A stretch of DNA of 64,000 bases from an uncultured Flavobacteriales bacterium. GTDB taxonomy: Bacteria; Bacteroidota; Bacteroidia; Flavobacteriales_D; Parvicellaceae. This document shows positions 49,901 to 57,279 of the stretch, one piece after another. The first letter of the stretch is position 1, and each line of letters opens with the position of its first letter. Where the stretch lies: the NCBI GenBank assembly GCA_943787535.1, contig CALSMU010000009.1, positions 62,001-126,000 of the forward strand, written 5' to 3'. The notes under the pieces are model-generated. The model saw only the letters and a list, made by a program, of their open reading frames with translations. It ran no database searches and was not told the origin of the DNA. A program made the position numbers and the translations under genes.

Positions 49901-50097
49901 CCAACATAAGTTATCCTTCCCTCCTTAACAAATAAATACCCATCATTAATTACGGCATCTGCATCTATATGCAGAGTAGCATTTATAAATGCATGAGAAT
50001 TATGATTCTTATCACGTACCCCATTTATTGGAAAATCTTCTTGCGAAAACCCTATGATTGAAAAGAAAATGAATGATAAAAATAAGTAGTTTTTCAT
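46981..50097 (-). CDS. Secreted tandem amidohydrolase (degenerate N-terminal, intact C-terminal domain)
   Basis: 1038 residues with a signal peptide (1-18, ending GFSQ). Residues 35-440 form one amidohydrolase module whose GFIDxHxH strand reads PSFIDLYSSYG (His lost). It ends with LTQIPAEMMGVYKELG and GSLTIGKQANFLITSG. A linker beta region follows (about 450-600). Residues 625-1010 form a second module with GKHVSPGIIDEHSHIAIERG (HxH present), a later FTHILEGYK His and AINSDDAEMGRRL (Asp), ending GSIKIGKDADIVIWSDNPL. The C-terminal half could therefore be an active metallo-hydrolase, possibly on amides or peptides outside the cytoplasm; the substrate is unknown. A TATTTTTG box lies upstream at 50117-50124. 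Confidence 0.88.
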   Translation of the reverse strand: MKNYLFLSFIFFSIIGFSQEDFPINGVRDKNHNSHAFINATLHIDADAVINDGYLFVKEGRITYVGPKTKLPKSCVVHDVNGKHIYPSFIDLYSSYGIEKAEASPRNDYPQYNSLKKGAYSWNQAIKPEVNGIDTFKDNEKLAKEYRNNGFGTVLSHQQDGIARGTSVLANLASNSQHENIILEKGAAHYSFKKGVSRQAYPSSLMGCIALLKQTFLDAEWYQNTLEEKQKNLSLEAFTATQTLPQIFEVRNKYSVLRADKIGDAFNVQYIFKGSGDEYQMVADMKATNGKFIVPLNFPKPYDVEDPYDARHVSLEEMKHWELAPSNPKFLEQNQIVFALTTDGLKKKSSFLMNLRKAVKMGLSKKQALKSLTQIPAEMMGVYKELGSLTIGKQANFLITSGDIFEKGESIHQNWIRGKKHEVSAMDLVDIRGVYNLNVNQNIRTLVVSGSKAKPSGKLTYDMITDSISAKGDLVLDSLTGKPYKVIRKKSVKVVTSLNDHTIAISYQLNGGVYRLSGNVNFDSGVWDGRGQMPNGEWIEWTAIRSERHKKKKNLDKALEFAKSIDKEFQAITDSVNLGKFNYPMMAYGWDSLPTQKSILIKNATVWTLEEQGTLETDLLIREGKIAHIGKIADIVDVNTLVIDAKGKHVSPGIIDEHSHIAIERGVNEGSSAVTAEVRIGDVVKPNDINIYRQLSGGVTASQLLHGSANPIGGQAALIKLRWGNSPEQMKVENAPGFIKFALGENVKQSNWGSYNTIRFPQTRMGVEQVFYDAFINAQEYEKKWSVYNALAKKKKQEVSAPRRDLQTEAILEILNAQRFVTCHSYVQSEINMLMHVADSMKFRLNTFTHILEGYKVADKMKAHGAGGSTFSDWWAYKFEVNDAIPHNASLLNQMGIVTAINSDDAEMGRRLNQEAAKGIKYGGMTEEEALKMVTLNPAILLHVDERMGSIKIGKDADIVIWSDNPLSVYAKVEQTIIDGIVYYDWKRDLKMRKEIQQERLRIITKMIEEKNGGAETQKAVKKKSTVHVCGTLSDDGN

Positions 50098-50116
50098 AAA
50101 TTAAATCTAAAGCAAA

Positions 50117-50124
50117 CAAAAATA
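50117..50124 (-). promoter_or_regulatory. Putative -7 box (TATTTTTG) for the amidohydrolase pair
   Basis: TAnnTTTG match 19 bp before the ATG at 50097, in the divergent intergenic region. Confidence 0.4.
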
Positions 50125-50158
50125 AGCATTGTTATGACAATTAAAGGTCTCATATTTT

Positions 50159-50166
50159 TAGCTTTG
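50159..50166 (+). promoter_or_regulatory. Putative -7 box (TAGCTTTG) for the membrane protein/cytochrome/hflX genes
   Basis: TAnnTTTG match 28 bp before the ATG at 50195. Confidence 0.4.
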
Positions 50167-50194
50167 CAAAGAAACTTTTTTATAAACGGTTAAA

Positions 50195-50629
50195 ATGGAA
50201 ATATTAAAACATGCGCACTCTGGTCTGAGATGGCTCTTTCTAGTGATAATAATTTTTGCAATTATTAACGCAATTAGAAAATGGAAATCTGGTGATAAAT
50301 TTGAAGCAAAAGATAAGTTGATTAGTATTCTAGCGCTTGCATTTACGCACACCCAAGCTATTATTGGACTTATATTATATTTTGGAGAGGAGAAGTATAA
50401 AGGGTTTTCAGAAATGGGAGACCGAATTATTCGTTTTTATGCTGTGGAACACCTTTTAGGTATGTTAATAGCAGTAGCTCTTATTACAATTGGACATAGT
50501 AAAGCTAAAAAAGCAGGAGATGACAAAGCAAAATTCAAAAAAATATTTGTTTGGTTTTCAATTGCATTATTAATCGTGTTAATTTCCATCCCATGGCCTT
50601 TTACAATATCAGGAGCTGGTTTATTTTAA
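50195..50629 (+). CDS. Four-helix integral membrane protein, possibly heme-binding
   Basis: 144 residues with four hydrophobic segments (about 10-28, 46-64, 83-102, 117-136). Histidines sit near membrane faces: HAHSGLRW at the N-terminus, AFTHTQAI in helix 2, AVEHLLGM in helix 3 and TIGHSKAKK at its end. The pattern resembles small b-type cytochrome-like proteins, but this is inference only. It overlaps the start of the c-type cytochrome gene by 37 bp, which supports a shared redox role. Confidence 0.7.
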   Translation: MEILKHAHSGLRWLFLVIIIFAIINAIRKWKSGDKFEAKDKLISILALAFTHTQAIIGLILYFGEEKYKGFSEMGDRIIRFYAVEHLLGMLIAVALITIGHSKAKKAGDDKAKFKKIFVWFSIALLIVLISIPWPFTISGAGLF

Positions 50630-50925
50630 TAGGAATTGTTTTTACTTTGGCTTCTTGTAGCGAACAAGAAATAGTAATTAACGACAATGGAAGCCCAAAT
50701 GGAAAGGCGATTTATAAGCAAAACTGCAAAGTATGCCATGGAGGGAAAGGAGATTTAGGGATTGGCGATGCCGCGGATTTGAGTGCTTCGAAAAAAACCT
50801 TTCAGGAAAAACTATACATAATTACGAATGGTAGTGAGAGTGGTAAAATGACTTCTTATAAAGGAGTCTTAACTGAAAAAGAAATCGCTGCGGTAACTGC
50901 ACATATCGAAACATTAATAAAATAA
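50593..50925 (+). CDS. c-type cytochrome lipoprotein
   Basis: 110 residues from the ATG at 50593. The N-terminus is a lipoprotein signal (FTLASC, Cys 22), and the heme-binding motif is CKVCHGGKGDLG. The distal Met is probably that of GKMTSYKGVL. A single-heme cytochrome c domain, anchored in a membrane and facing the periplasm, is expected to carry electrons. A frame extends upstream to a TTG at 50551, but that start would break the lipoprotein signal. The stop abuts the hflX ATG. Confidence 0.87.
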   Translation: MAFYNIRSWFILIGIVFTLASCSEQEIVINDNGSPNGKAIYKQNCKVCHGGKGDLGIGDAADLSASKKTFQEKLYIITNGSESGKMTSYKGVLTEKEIAAVTAHIETLIK

Positions 50926-52122
50926 ATGGGCGGTACTAATTCAGAAAATATTGATCCAAACAATGCTGTAATCGTTGGAATAATTTCGCAAAAACAAACT
51001 CCAGAACTAATTACGGAGTACCTTGATGAACTGGAATTCCTAGCAAAAACTTATGGTGTAAAAACAAAAAAACGATTTACACAAAGACTAGAGACCCCAA
51101 ACACAGCTACTTTTGTTGGAAAAGGTCGGTTGGATGAAATAAGGGAATATGTTAAAATTAATAATATAGATACGGTAATATTTGATGATGACCTATCGCC
51201 CTCCCAACTAAGAAACATCGAAAAGGTATTACAAGTTTTAATATTAGATAGAAGTTTATTGATTTTAGAAATATTTCAACAACGAGCTCAGACATCACAT
51301 GCAAAAACACAAGTAGAATTAGCACGTTATCAATATTTATTACCGCGCCTAACCAACATGTGGACGCACCTTGAAAGACAGCGAGGAGGAACAAGTACTC
51401 GAGGAGGTTCTGGGGAAAAAGAAATTGAAACAGATAGAAGAATAATTCGAGATAAAATTTCACGTCTAAAAAAACAATTAAAAGCAATTGATAAACAGAT
51501 GGCTACCCAAAGAGGTAATCGTGGTAAGTTGGTTCGTGTAGCATTGGTCGGATATACAAATGTTGGCAAATCAACTTTAATGAACGTATTGAGTAAGTCT
51601 AAAGTTTTTGCCGAAAACAAACTCTTTGCAACTTTAGATACCACCGTGCGAAAGGTAGTATTGCAAAACATTCCTTTTCTTATGTCTGATACTGTTGGGT
51701 TTATCCGGAAATTGCCCCACCAGTTAGTAGAGTCTTTTAAGTCGACATTAGATGAAGTTCGAGAAGCTGACCTAGTAGTTCATGTTGTGGACATAGCACA
51801 TCCAGCTTTTGAAGACCATTACAACACAGTTAATCAAACTTTAGCTGAAATTAAAGCTTTAGACAAACCCATTTTATTGGTGTTTAACAAAATAGACACA
51901 TATGATCTTTTAGGCGGTTTTGAAGATGGAGAGTTTTCTAGGCCCACTTTAAAAGAATTACAAAAAACGTGGATGGCCAATCTAAATAATCAGTGCTTAT
52001 TTATTTCTGCTGAGAAAAAAACGAATATTGATGAATTGCGAAAAGTAATGTACGAAGAAGTGAAAAAAATTCATATCACTCGGTTTCCTTACAATGATTT
52101 CTTGTACCAAGAATACGAATAG
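50926..52122 (+). CDS. hflX: GTPase HflX
   Basis: 398 residues. The N-terminal HflX domain (residues 15-190) includes TFVGKGRLDEI and AKTQVELARYQYLLPRLTNM then GGSGEKEIETDRR. The G domain has VGYTNVGKSTLMN (P-loop), LFATLDTT, DTVGFI (G3) and NKID (G4). HflX binds the 50S ribosome and rescues stalled ribosomes under stress. The ATG directly follows the stop codon of the cytochrome gene, indicating co-transcription. Confidence 0.95.
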   Translation: MGGTNSENIDPNNAVIVGIISQKQTPELITEYLDELEFLAKTYGVKTKKRFTQRLETPNTATFVGKGRLDEIREYVKINNIDTVIFDDDLSPSQLRNIEKVLQVLILDRSLLILEIFQQRAQTSHAKTQVELARYQYLLPRLTNMWTHLERQRGGTSTRGGSGEKEIETDRRIIRDKISRLKKQLKAIDKQMATQRGNRGKLVRVALVGYTNVGKSTLMNVLSKSKVFAENKLFATLDTTVRKVVLQNIPFLMSDTVGFIRKLPHQLVESFKSTLDEVREADLVVHVVDIAHPAFEDHYNTVNQTLAEIKALDKPILLVFNKIDTYDLLGGFEDGEFSRPTLKELQKTWMANLNNQCLFISAEKKTNIDELRKVMYEEVKKIHITRFPYNDFLYQEYE

Positions 52123-52479
52123 AAAACAATACCCGCAATAATTTCCTATGAGCTTATAGATGAATTAGTTTTAACATTAAGCTATTCAAATACGGACCAA
52201 AGAAAAGGGAGCATAGAACGCAAGAACAAGTTACATGGCCCAAGGAATATTGGGCCAATTCATTTATGTTAACTCCGAAAAAAACACAATAATTGTGAGT
52301 TAGGAGAAGATTGGTGGAAAGTAACCTGGAGAATTGTATTTCCCAACATTTATACAACTATTTAAAAGCACGTATTTAATCAATAAATTCACTTATTAAA
52401 GTGGTTTTTAGCCAATTTAATAACATTTATAAACTACGTATTTTTAAAACTTCATGTTTTGAGAAGGCTCACACTTCTC
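52123..52479. other. Intergenic region with a small hairpin
   Basis: The gap between hflX and the duplicated gene start shows no coding potential I can support. It contains a perfect 8-bp inverted repeat TGGCCCAA/TTGGGCCA at 52236-52257 with a six-base loop and no T-run after it. A -33/-7 promoter pair lies at its right edge. Confidence 0.6.
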
Positions 52480-52487
52480 TATGTTTG
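52457..52487 (+). promoter_or_regulatory. Bacteroidota-type promoter (TTTTG-N18-TATGTTTG)
   Basis: The -33 element TTTTG at 52457-52461 and the -7 box TATGTTTG at 52480-52487 are separated by 18 bp, matching the TTG-N17-19-TAnnTTTG consensus. It is the best promoter seen in the window. The first base of the -7 box is also the first base of the 209-bp tandem duplication. Confidence 0.7.
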
Positions 52488-52897
52488 CTATGTAATTAAA
52501 AACAAAAAACATGAAAAATTTATTTAGAATCACACTAATGACATTGGCTTTAACCTCAGCAAGTATTAAAATACAATGTCAAGACAAAGCAGAAGTAGTT
52601 AACGTTTATACAGATGGAGTAACAATTTCTCCAAATGGGGCGGAAAGTTTACTCAGAATAGAACTAACCAAAACCGAACAATTTAAAGTATGTTTGCTAT
52701 GTAATTAAAAACAAAAAACATGAAAAATTTATTTAGAATCACACTAATGACATTGGCTTTAACCTCAGCAAGTATTAAAATACAATGTCAAGACAAAGCT
52801 GCAGTAGTTAACGTTTATACAGATGGAGTAACAATTTCTCCAAATGGGGCGGAAAGTTTACTCAGAATAGAACTAACCAAAACCGAACAATTTAAAG
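52480..52897 (+). repeat. Tandem duplication of a 209-bp unit
   Basis: Units 52480-52688 and 52689-52897 differ at only two bases, where the first reads GCAGAA and the second GCTGCA. Each carries the -7 box, the leader and the first 59 codons of the exported protein gene. The bases TAT occur at both ends, a possible microhomology. Confidence 0.95.
52511..52708 (+). pseudogene. Truncated duplicate of the exported protein gene
   Basis: 65 codons. The first 59 repeat the start of the gene at 52720 (one residue differs, Glu for Ala), then the frame runs into the copied leader region and stops (VCLLCN). It keeps a complete signal peptide and so could still produce a short exported peptide. It sits between the promoter and the intact gene, and it arose from the 209-bp tandem duplication. 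Confidence 0.85.
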
Positions 52898-53856
52898 TAT
52901 TTGACAAACTAGATATGCTTGAAATTGCTAAAGACAATGAAATTGACTTTAAAGATTGCTATGGCAAAAAGTGCTTACACAATATTGGTGTTCTGGCCGA
53001 AGTTGACAAAATCGTTACAGGCTCCATCGAAAACTTAGGGAAGAAAATAGTCGTAACAATAAAGATTCTTGACATAAATACCGACAGCTATGATCAAATT
53101 GCAATTCAAGAGTTCATCAATATTGAAACAGAGCTTCAAAATATGGTTCAAATTACCTTAAATAAAGCGCTAAGTATTGAAAACGATAAAGCCGCAATGG
53201 AAACACTGGTTTATTTTAATCAACCACCAAAAACACCAACAGTTCAAATCAGCAATAGTGGACCAAGAATGGGGCTGGCTATGGTTGGAGGAGACTTACA
53301 AGAGGTATTAACACGCTCAGAAGAAGAAGGAGGGTATGAAGCAATTCCAATATTATCTCAGTTTGGCTACCAATTTGAACAAGTTTATTTAAGCTCTGGT
53401 AATTTTCAAGCACTTGCTGAAGGAATGGTCTTAATGACTGGACTGGAGCAAGGCTTATTTAACCCGAGTTTTGCTTTTATGAATGGATTTAGAAACTCTA
53501 AAACGGGAATTGAGATTGCATTTGGACCTAGCATTAAGTTTAAGAGAGAGGCACAAGGATATCGAGATGAAGATAACATTTGGCACCGCAGCCAGGAATG
53601 GGATGCGAGTGAACAAGTAACTGATAGTGCCGGTTTCACCTATACAGATTATAATGCAAACCCAAACCCTTACGAAATCGTTACAAAGCTCGACAAACGA
53701 GGAGACATAAAACTAGCTGCAACATGGGTATGGGCAGTAGGTAAAACATTCCATTCAGGATACCTTAACATCCCTGTAAACGCATACTTCTCTTATGGAA
53801 AAGAGGGATGGTATACTGGACTATCAGTAGGGTTTAACATTGCAAAAAAAGATTAA
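52720..53856 (+). CDS. Exported protein of unknown function with TolB/CsgG-like N-terminal domain
   Basis: 378 residues with a signal peptide (about 1-23). Residues 45-170 have the pattern LLRIELTKTEQFKVFDKLDM ... CYGKKCLHNIGVLAEVDKIV then TGSIENLGKKIVVTIKILD. This resembles periplasmic domains of the TolB-N/CsgG/FlgO type, which share a GxCxxxxCxxxIGxxLxAdxvvxGxi-like layout. The C-terminal half (about 200-378) is rich in Gly, Tyr and alternating hydrophobics (FNPSFAFMNGFRNSKTG, NIPVNAYFSYGKEGWYTGLS) and may form beta strands. No family can be named with confidence. It is expressed either from the promoter at 52457 through the truncated copy, or from a copied -7 box at 52689 that lacks a -33 element. 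Confidence 0.7.
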   Translation: MKNLFRITLMTLALTSASIKIQCQDKAAVVNVYTDGVTISPNGAESLLRIELTKTEQFKVFDKLDMLEIAKDNEIDFKDCYGKKCLHNIGVLAEVDKIVTGSIENLGKKIVVTIKILDINTDSYDQIAIQEFINIETELQNMVQITLNKALSIENDKAAMETLVYFNQPPKTPTVQISNSGPRMGLAMVGGDLQEVLTRSEEEGGYEAIPILSQFGYQFEQVYLSSGNFQALAEGMVLMTGLEQGLFNPSFAFMNGFRNSKTGIEIAFGPSIKFKREAQGYRDEDNIWHRSQEWDASEQVTDSAGFTYTDYNANPNPYEIVTKLDKRGDIKLAATWVWAVGKTFHSGYLNIPVNAYFSYGKEGWYTGLSVGFNIAKKD

Positions 53857-53862
53857 ACAATT

Positions 53863-53911
53863 AATTACAAAGAGCTGGGAAAGCATACAAGCTAACCTGG
53901 CCTTTGTAATT
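53863..53911 (+). terminator. Possible terminator with a 10-bp stem
   Basis: AATTACAAAG at 53863-53872 pairs with CTTTGTAATT at 53902-53911; the loop is 29 bases. A pyrimidine-rich stretch follows, but not a pure T-run. It lies seven bases after the stop of the exported protein gene. Confidence 0.4.
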
Positions 53912-54000
53912 CTTCTATTCTCTATTTATAACTAAGATTAACATCCTTTAACAACCTCTTTTATTATATTTACGTTGAAATAGTTTTTAAATTGTTTATT

Positions 54001-56424
54001 ATGAAAAACTTTCAAGAGGTTAATTCAAATATAATATACTCTGAGCGTCATTTAAAAGCTGTAAGAAATGAAATTGAGAAAGTAAGGAATGAACTCTCGT
54101 CGGAAGAATTAATAAAAAACTCATCTTCTCCTCGCTTTAAAAACATCCACAAACATCTAAAAGAGGTAGCCAAAGAGCTATATCTAATTAGAGAAGCTCT
54201 TGCAACTTTTGACAGTTTGCTACCAGAACATGAAGATGCCACGACAAAATACAAAAAACTTGTTCTTGAATTGAAAGCGCTAAAACAAGAATTAGATAGC
54301 TTTCAAAATAGCGCGACTGCACCTCAAAAGGAAAAAGAAGGTTCTCCAGAAAAGCAAAAAACGACAACTGAACCCATTCAGACCAAGAAACAGGAAGAAC
54401 CAAAGAAAATAAGAGCTGAAGACACAGAAAGCTTTATTGGAACAAAGGTAATTAGTATAGTGGGCATTTTACTGATGATGCTTGGAATTGGGTATGGGGC
54501 AAAATATGCCATTGAAAACAACTTAATAAGCCCTACAGTTTGGATAATTGCAGTATACATTCTAGGAACCGCGCTGCTACTATTGGCGTTAAAACTAAAA
54601 AGCAAATACCAAAACTTTTCTGCCGTATTATTAAGCGGTGCGATGGCTATCTATTATTTTACCACTTATTTTGCTTTCGCTCAATACGACCTTATTGCAC
54701 GAGAAGTAGCGTTCGGAATGATGCTTGTTTTTACTGTATTTACAGTACTTGCGGCATTACGATACGACAATCAAATTATTGCCCACATTGGGTTTGTTGG
54801 AGCATATGCTGTTCCGTTTCTTGTGCGCGGAAACAATGAAAATGTTGTTGCATTGTTCTCCTTTATGGCTATAGTAAATGTTGGAATACTTGCCGTAGCC
54901 ATTAAAAAGTATTGGCAATCACTACTCTATTCAGCCTTCTTTCTAACCTGGTTAATATTTACAAAGTGGTTTCTATCAGTATATAATCCCTCTATTGACC
55001 TAAATACAGCGATCATATTTGCTTCTTTGTTCTTTATCATTTTCTATGCAACCATTCTTGCCTACAAGCTATTGCATTCAAAAGTTTTTGATGGTGGAGA
55101 CATCTCCCTAATCATATTAAACGCTGTTTTCGCATACAGTTTTGGATTAGCAATTTTATCTAATAGCATTTCTACAGAAAACTACTTGGGCTTATTTACG
55201 CTTTTAAATGGAGTAGTGCATATTATCGTGAACCTAACTATCAAAAGGTTTAAAGAATATGATAAAAATATGCATTATCTCACGTTTGGACTTGCGCTAG
55301 CATTTGTTACCATTGCAATACCCGTAGAATTTGATGGTAGCTGGTTGGCTTTGTTTTGGCTTGCTGAATCTGCAGTTCTTTTTTGGATTGGAAGAACGCA
55401 AAAAGTTCGATTCTATGAAATCTTCTCCTATCCGTTATTAGGAGTTGCAATTTGTTCTCTTCTTTACGGATGGGGAGAATACTATGGTAATCTTCATGAG
55501 TTCAAATTATTTTTAAATGTTGACTTTTTAATATCAGCAATGTTTATCTTGATATTGGGCTTAATGCTAATTATCTCTAGGAAAACGAAAGAAGCTGCTT
55601 TTAACGATTATAGTGGAGTTCTAACGTGGGCTCTATTTACAATGCTATATTTTGCGTTTTTCATGGAAATTAATGGATATTGGAGTGCCCAGTTGGGAAT
55701 AAACAATGAACTTCCTCAATGGCTTTGGAAAAATCCCAAAGCTCAAGCACTTTCAGCATTTAGGGTAATCTGGTTAACAAACTACACTTTATTGTATCTA
55801 ATCGTTATCTCATGGGTCAACATAAAGATTTACAAAAATAGAACCTTCGCAGGGATCAATTTAATTATAAACGCTATTGCTATTTTCTTGTTTTTAACTT
55901 TTGGTCTCTATAACTTGAGCCTATCCAAAGGGTTCGGGGATTTTGGCACACAGTATCTTCTAAGATACTCTTCTATTGCAATTTTTGGCGGTTTACTTTT
56001 TTCAACAAGTCAATATATAAAGCAGCCATTTATCCTGCTTAATTCATCGGTTGGAATAAATGTCGCAACGCATATTATTTTCTTGTGTGTTCTAACAAGC
56101 GAATTGTTTAACTGGATGCACTTGCTGAATACCCAGTCAATATATAAACTTGGACTAAGCTTGCTATGGAGCATATATGGGTTTGGATTGATTATTTTCG
56201 GCATATGGAAACGATTAAAACACCTGCGAATAATGGCATTTATCATTTTTGGAATAACAATCTTGAAATTATTCTTTTACGATATTGCGCATCAAAGTAC
56301 AATATCTAAAACAATTGTAATGATTAGTTTGGGAGCTGTTTTATTAATCGTTTCTTTTTTATATAATAAATATATCGGAAAGATATTAAAGGAAGAAAAT
56401 GAGATTAAAGAAAATATAGGGTAA
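54001..56424 (+). CDS. DUF2339 polytopic membrane protein
   Basis: 807 residues from the ATG at 54001; a TTG nine bases upstream is an unlikely alternative. The first 145 residues are charged and predicted coiled coil (ERHLKAVRNEIEKVRNEL, ELKALKQELDSFQ), followed by a Lys/Glu/Pro-rich linker. The rest contains about 20 hydrophobic segments beginning FIGTKVISIVGILLMMLGIG, typical of DUF2339 proteins. Their function is not known. The gene is convergent with the YceI-like gene across a strong hairpin. Confidence 0.88.
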   Translation: MKNFQEVNSNIIYSERHLKAVRNEIEKVRNELSSEELIKNSSSPRFKNIHKHLKEVAKELYLIREALATFDSLLPEHEDATTKYKKLVLELKALKQELDSFQNSATAPQKEKEGSPEKQKTTTEPIQTKKQEEPKKIRAEDTESFIGTKVISIVGILLMMLGIGYGAKYAIENNLISPTVWIIAVYILGTALLLLALKLKSKYQNFSAVLLSGAMAIYYFTTYFAFAQYDLIAREVAFGMMLVFTVFTVLAALRYDNQIIAHIGFVGAYAVPFLVRGNNENVVALFSFMAIVNVGILAVAIKKYWQSLLYSAFFLTWLIFTKWFLSVYNPSIDLNTAIIFASLFFIIFYATILAYKLLHSKVFDGGDISLIILNAVFAYSFGLAILSNSISTENYLGLFTLLNGVVHIIVNLTIKRFKEYDKNMHYLTFGLALAFVTIAIPVEFDGSWLALFWLAESAVLFWIGRTQKVRFYEIFSYPLLGVAICSLLYGWGEYYGNLHEFKLFLNVDFLISAMFILILGLMLIISRKTKEAAFNDYSGVLTWALFTMLYFAFFMEINGYWSAQLGINNELPQWLWKNPKAQALSAFRVIWLTNYTLLYLIVISWVNIKIYKNRTFAGINLIINAIAIFLFLTFGLYNLSLSKGFGDFGTQYLLRYSSIAIFGGLLFSTSQYIKQPFILLNSSVGINVATHIIFLCVLTSELFNWMHLLNTQSIYKLGLSLLWSIYGFGLIIFGIWKRLKHLRIMAFIIFGITILKLFFYDIAHQSTISKTIVMISLGAVLLIVSFLYNKYIGKILKEENEIKENIG

Positions 56425-56452
56425 AAAAAGAGGAGTGATTACTCACTCCTCT
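56423..56452 (-). terminator. Intrinsic terminator for the YceI-like gene
   Basis: AGAGGAGTGA (56429-56438) and TCACTCCTCT (56443-56452) form a perfect 10-bp stem with a four-base loop. On the minus strand the stem is followed by seven T, the classical layout. On the plus strand there is no T-run, so it may end DUF2339 transcripts less well. Confidence 0.85.
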
Positions 56453-56476
56453 CTAAACCAAATCAAATCTTCCGGA

Positions 56477-57121
56477 CTAGTGAGCGGCTTTGCTCGCCGA
56501 AATATCTAACTGAAAAGTAACGGTTGGATTAGTTGCTTCCAATTTTTCTGCTTCTGGAAGAGTATCTTGCTCCAATAAATAGGGTAGGTTAAACTGCAAC
56601 ATGTTTAAATCGAAATTTGCTGTGGCAGCAATCGATTCAGAAGACATATTCATTTCAACAGGAAATGAAACCTCCTTACTTATTCCAAGTACGTTTAGGG
56701 AACCTGTCAATACTCCATCAGTGATGTTTGTAATTGTAAACGAAGATGTTGCGAAATCAGCCACAAAGAAAAATGAAGTATCCATTAAATGATTTTGCAA
56801 CATTACTGTATACTCATTTGGCTCTCCAGATTCAATTATAGAAGTCATGTCAAAACTGAAATCGCCTCCTACGACCAGGTCGTCCTCAACAACAATAGAC
56901 CCAGTGCTAATGTCTACTGTTCCAATATGATCAGGAACCGTATCTTTGTAGGATTGGGCACTCCAAGTGACAACTGAAGATTCAGCTACATGATATGTCC
57001 CGCTTAATTTTGCAACTTCAACATTTTCTGTTCCTTCTTTTTCTGTTTCTGCTTCTTTTTCTCCACAGGAAGAAAAAGCGATAGTTGACAATGTCAACAT
57101 TGATAATACTATTTTTTTCAT
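56477..57121 (-). CDS. YceI-like lipoprotein
   Basis: 214 residues from the ATG at 57121 (MKKIVLSMLTLSTIAFSSC), a lipoprotein signal with Cys 19. Residues 45-210 match the YceI lipocalin-like fold: GTYHVAESSVVTWSAQSYKD, then IGTVDISTGSIVVED, FDMTSI, FFVADFATSSFTITNI, and GSLNVLGISKEVSFPVEM. YceI-type proteins bind isoprenoid-like lipids. A longer frame to 57196 would bury the lipoprotein signal, so I reject it. The downstream hairpin is a good terminator. Confidence 0.9.
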   Translation of the reverse strand: MKKIVLSMLTLSTIAFSSCGEKEAETEKEGTENVEVAKLSGTYHVAESSVVTWSAQSYKDTVPDHIGTVDISTGSIVVEDDLVVGGDFSFDMTSIIESGEPNEYTVMLQNHLMDTSFFFVADFATSSFTITNITDGVLTGSLNVLGISKEVSFPVEMNMSSESIAATANFDLNMLQFNLPYLLEQDTLPEAEKLEATNPTVTFQLDISASKAAH

Positions 57122-57267
57122 TTTAATTAATTTTTTGGTAAATCTACTACCATTTTTTAAAAATCCTACATTTTTTATATTTATTTGTTGCAACATCTAT
57201 TTTATTTTCACATTCCTTCGTTAACATTATTTGGGACCTGTCAGGGTAACTCATTAATAAATTAAAC

Positions 57268-57275
57268 TACTTTCG
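57268..57275 (+). promoter_or_regulatory. Possible -7 box (TACTTTCG) next to the ftsX start
   Basis: Seven of eight positions match TAnnTTTG; it ends four bases before the ftsX ATG. Weak evidence alone, but the same near-abutting geometry as at rlmN and the propeller/phosphatase gene. Confidence 0.35.
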
Positions 57276-57279
57276 TCCT

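Noticed and set aside
52236-52257. Hairpin TGGCCCAA/TTGGGCCA as a terminator for hflX
   Set aside because: No T-run follows on either side and it lies more than 100 bp after the stop. Kept only as a note in the intergenic entry.
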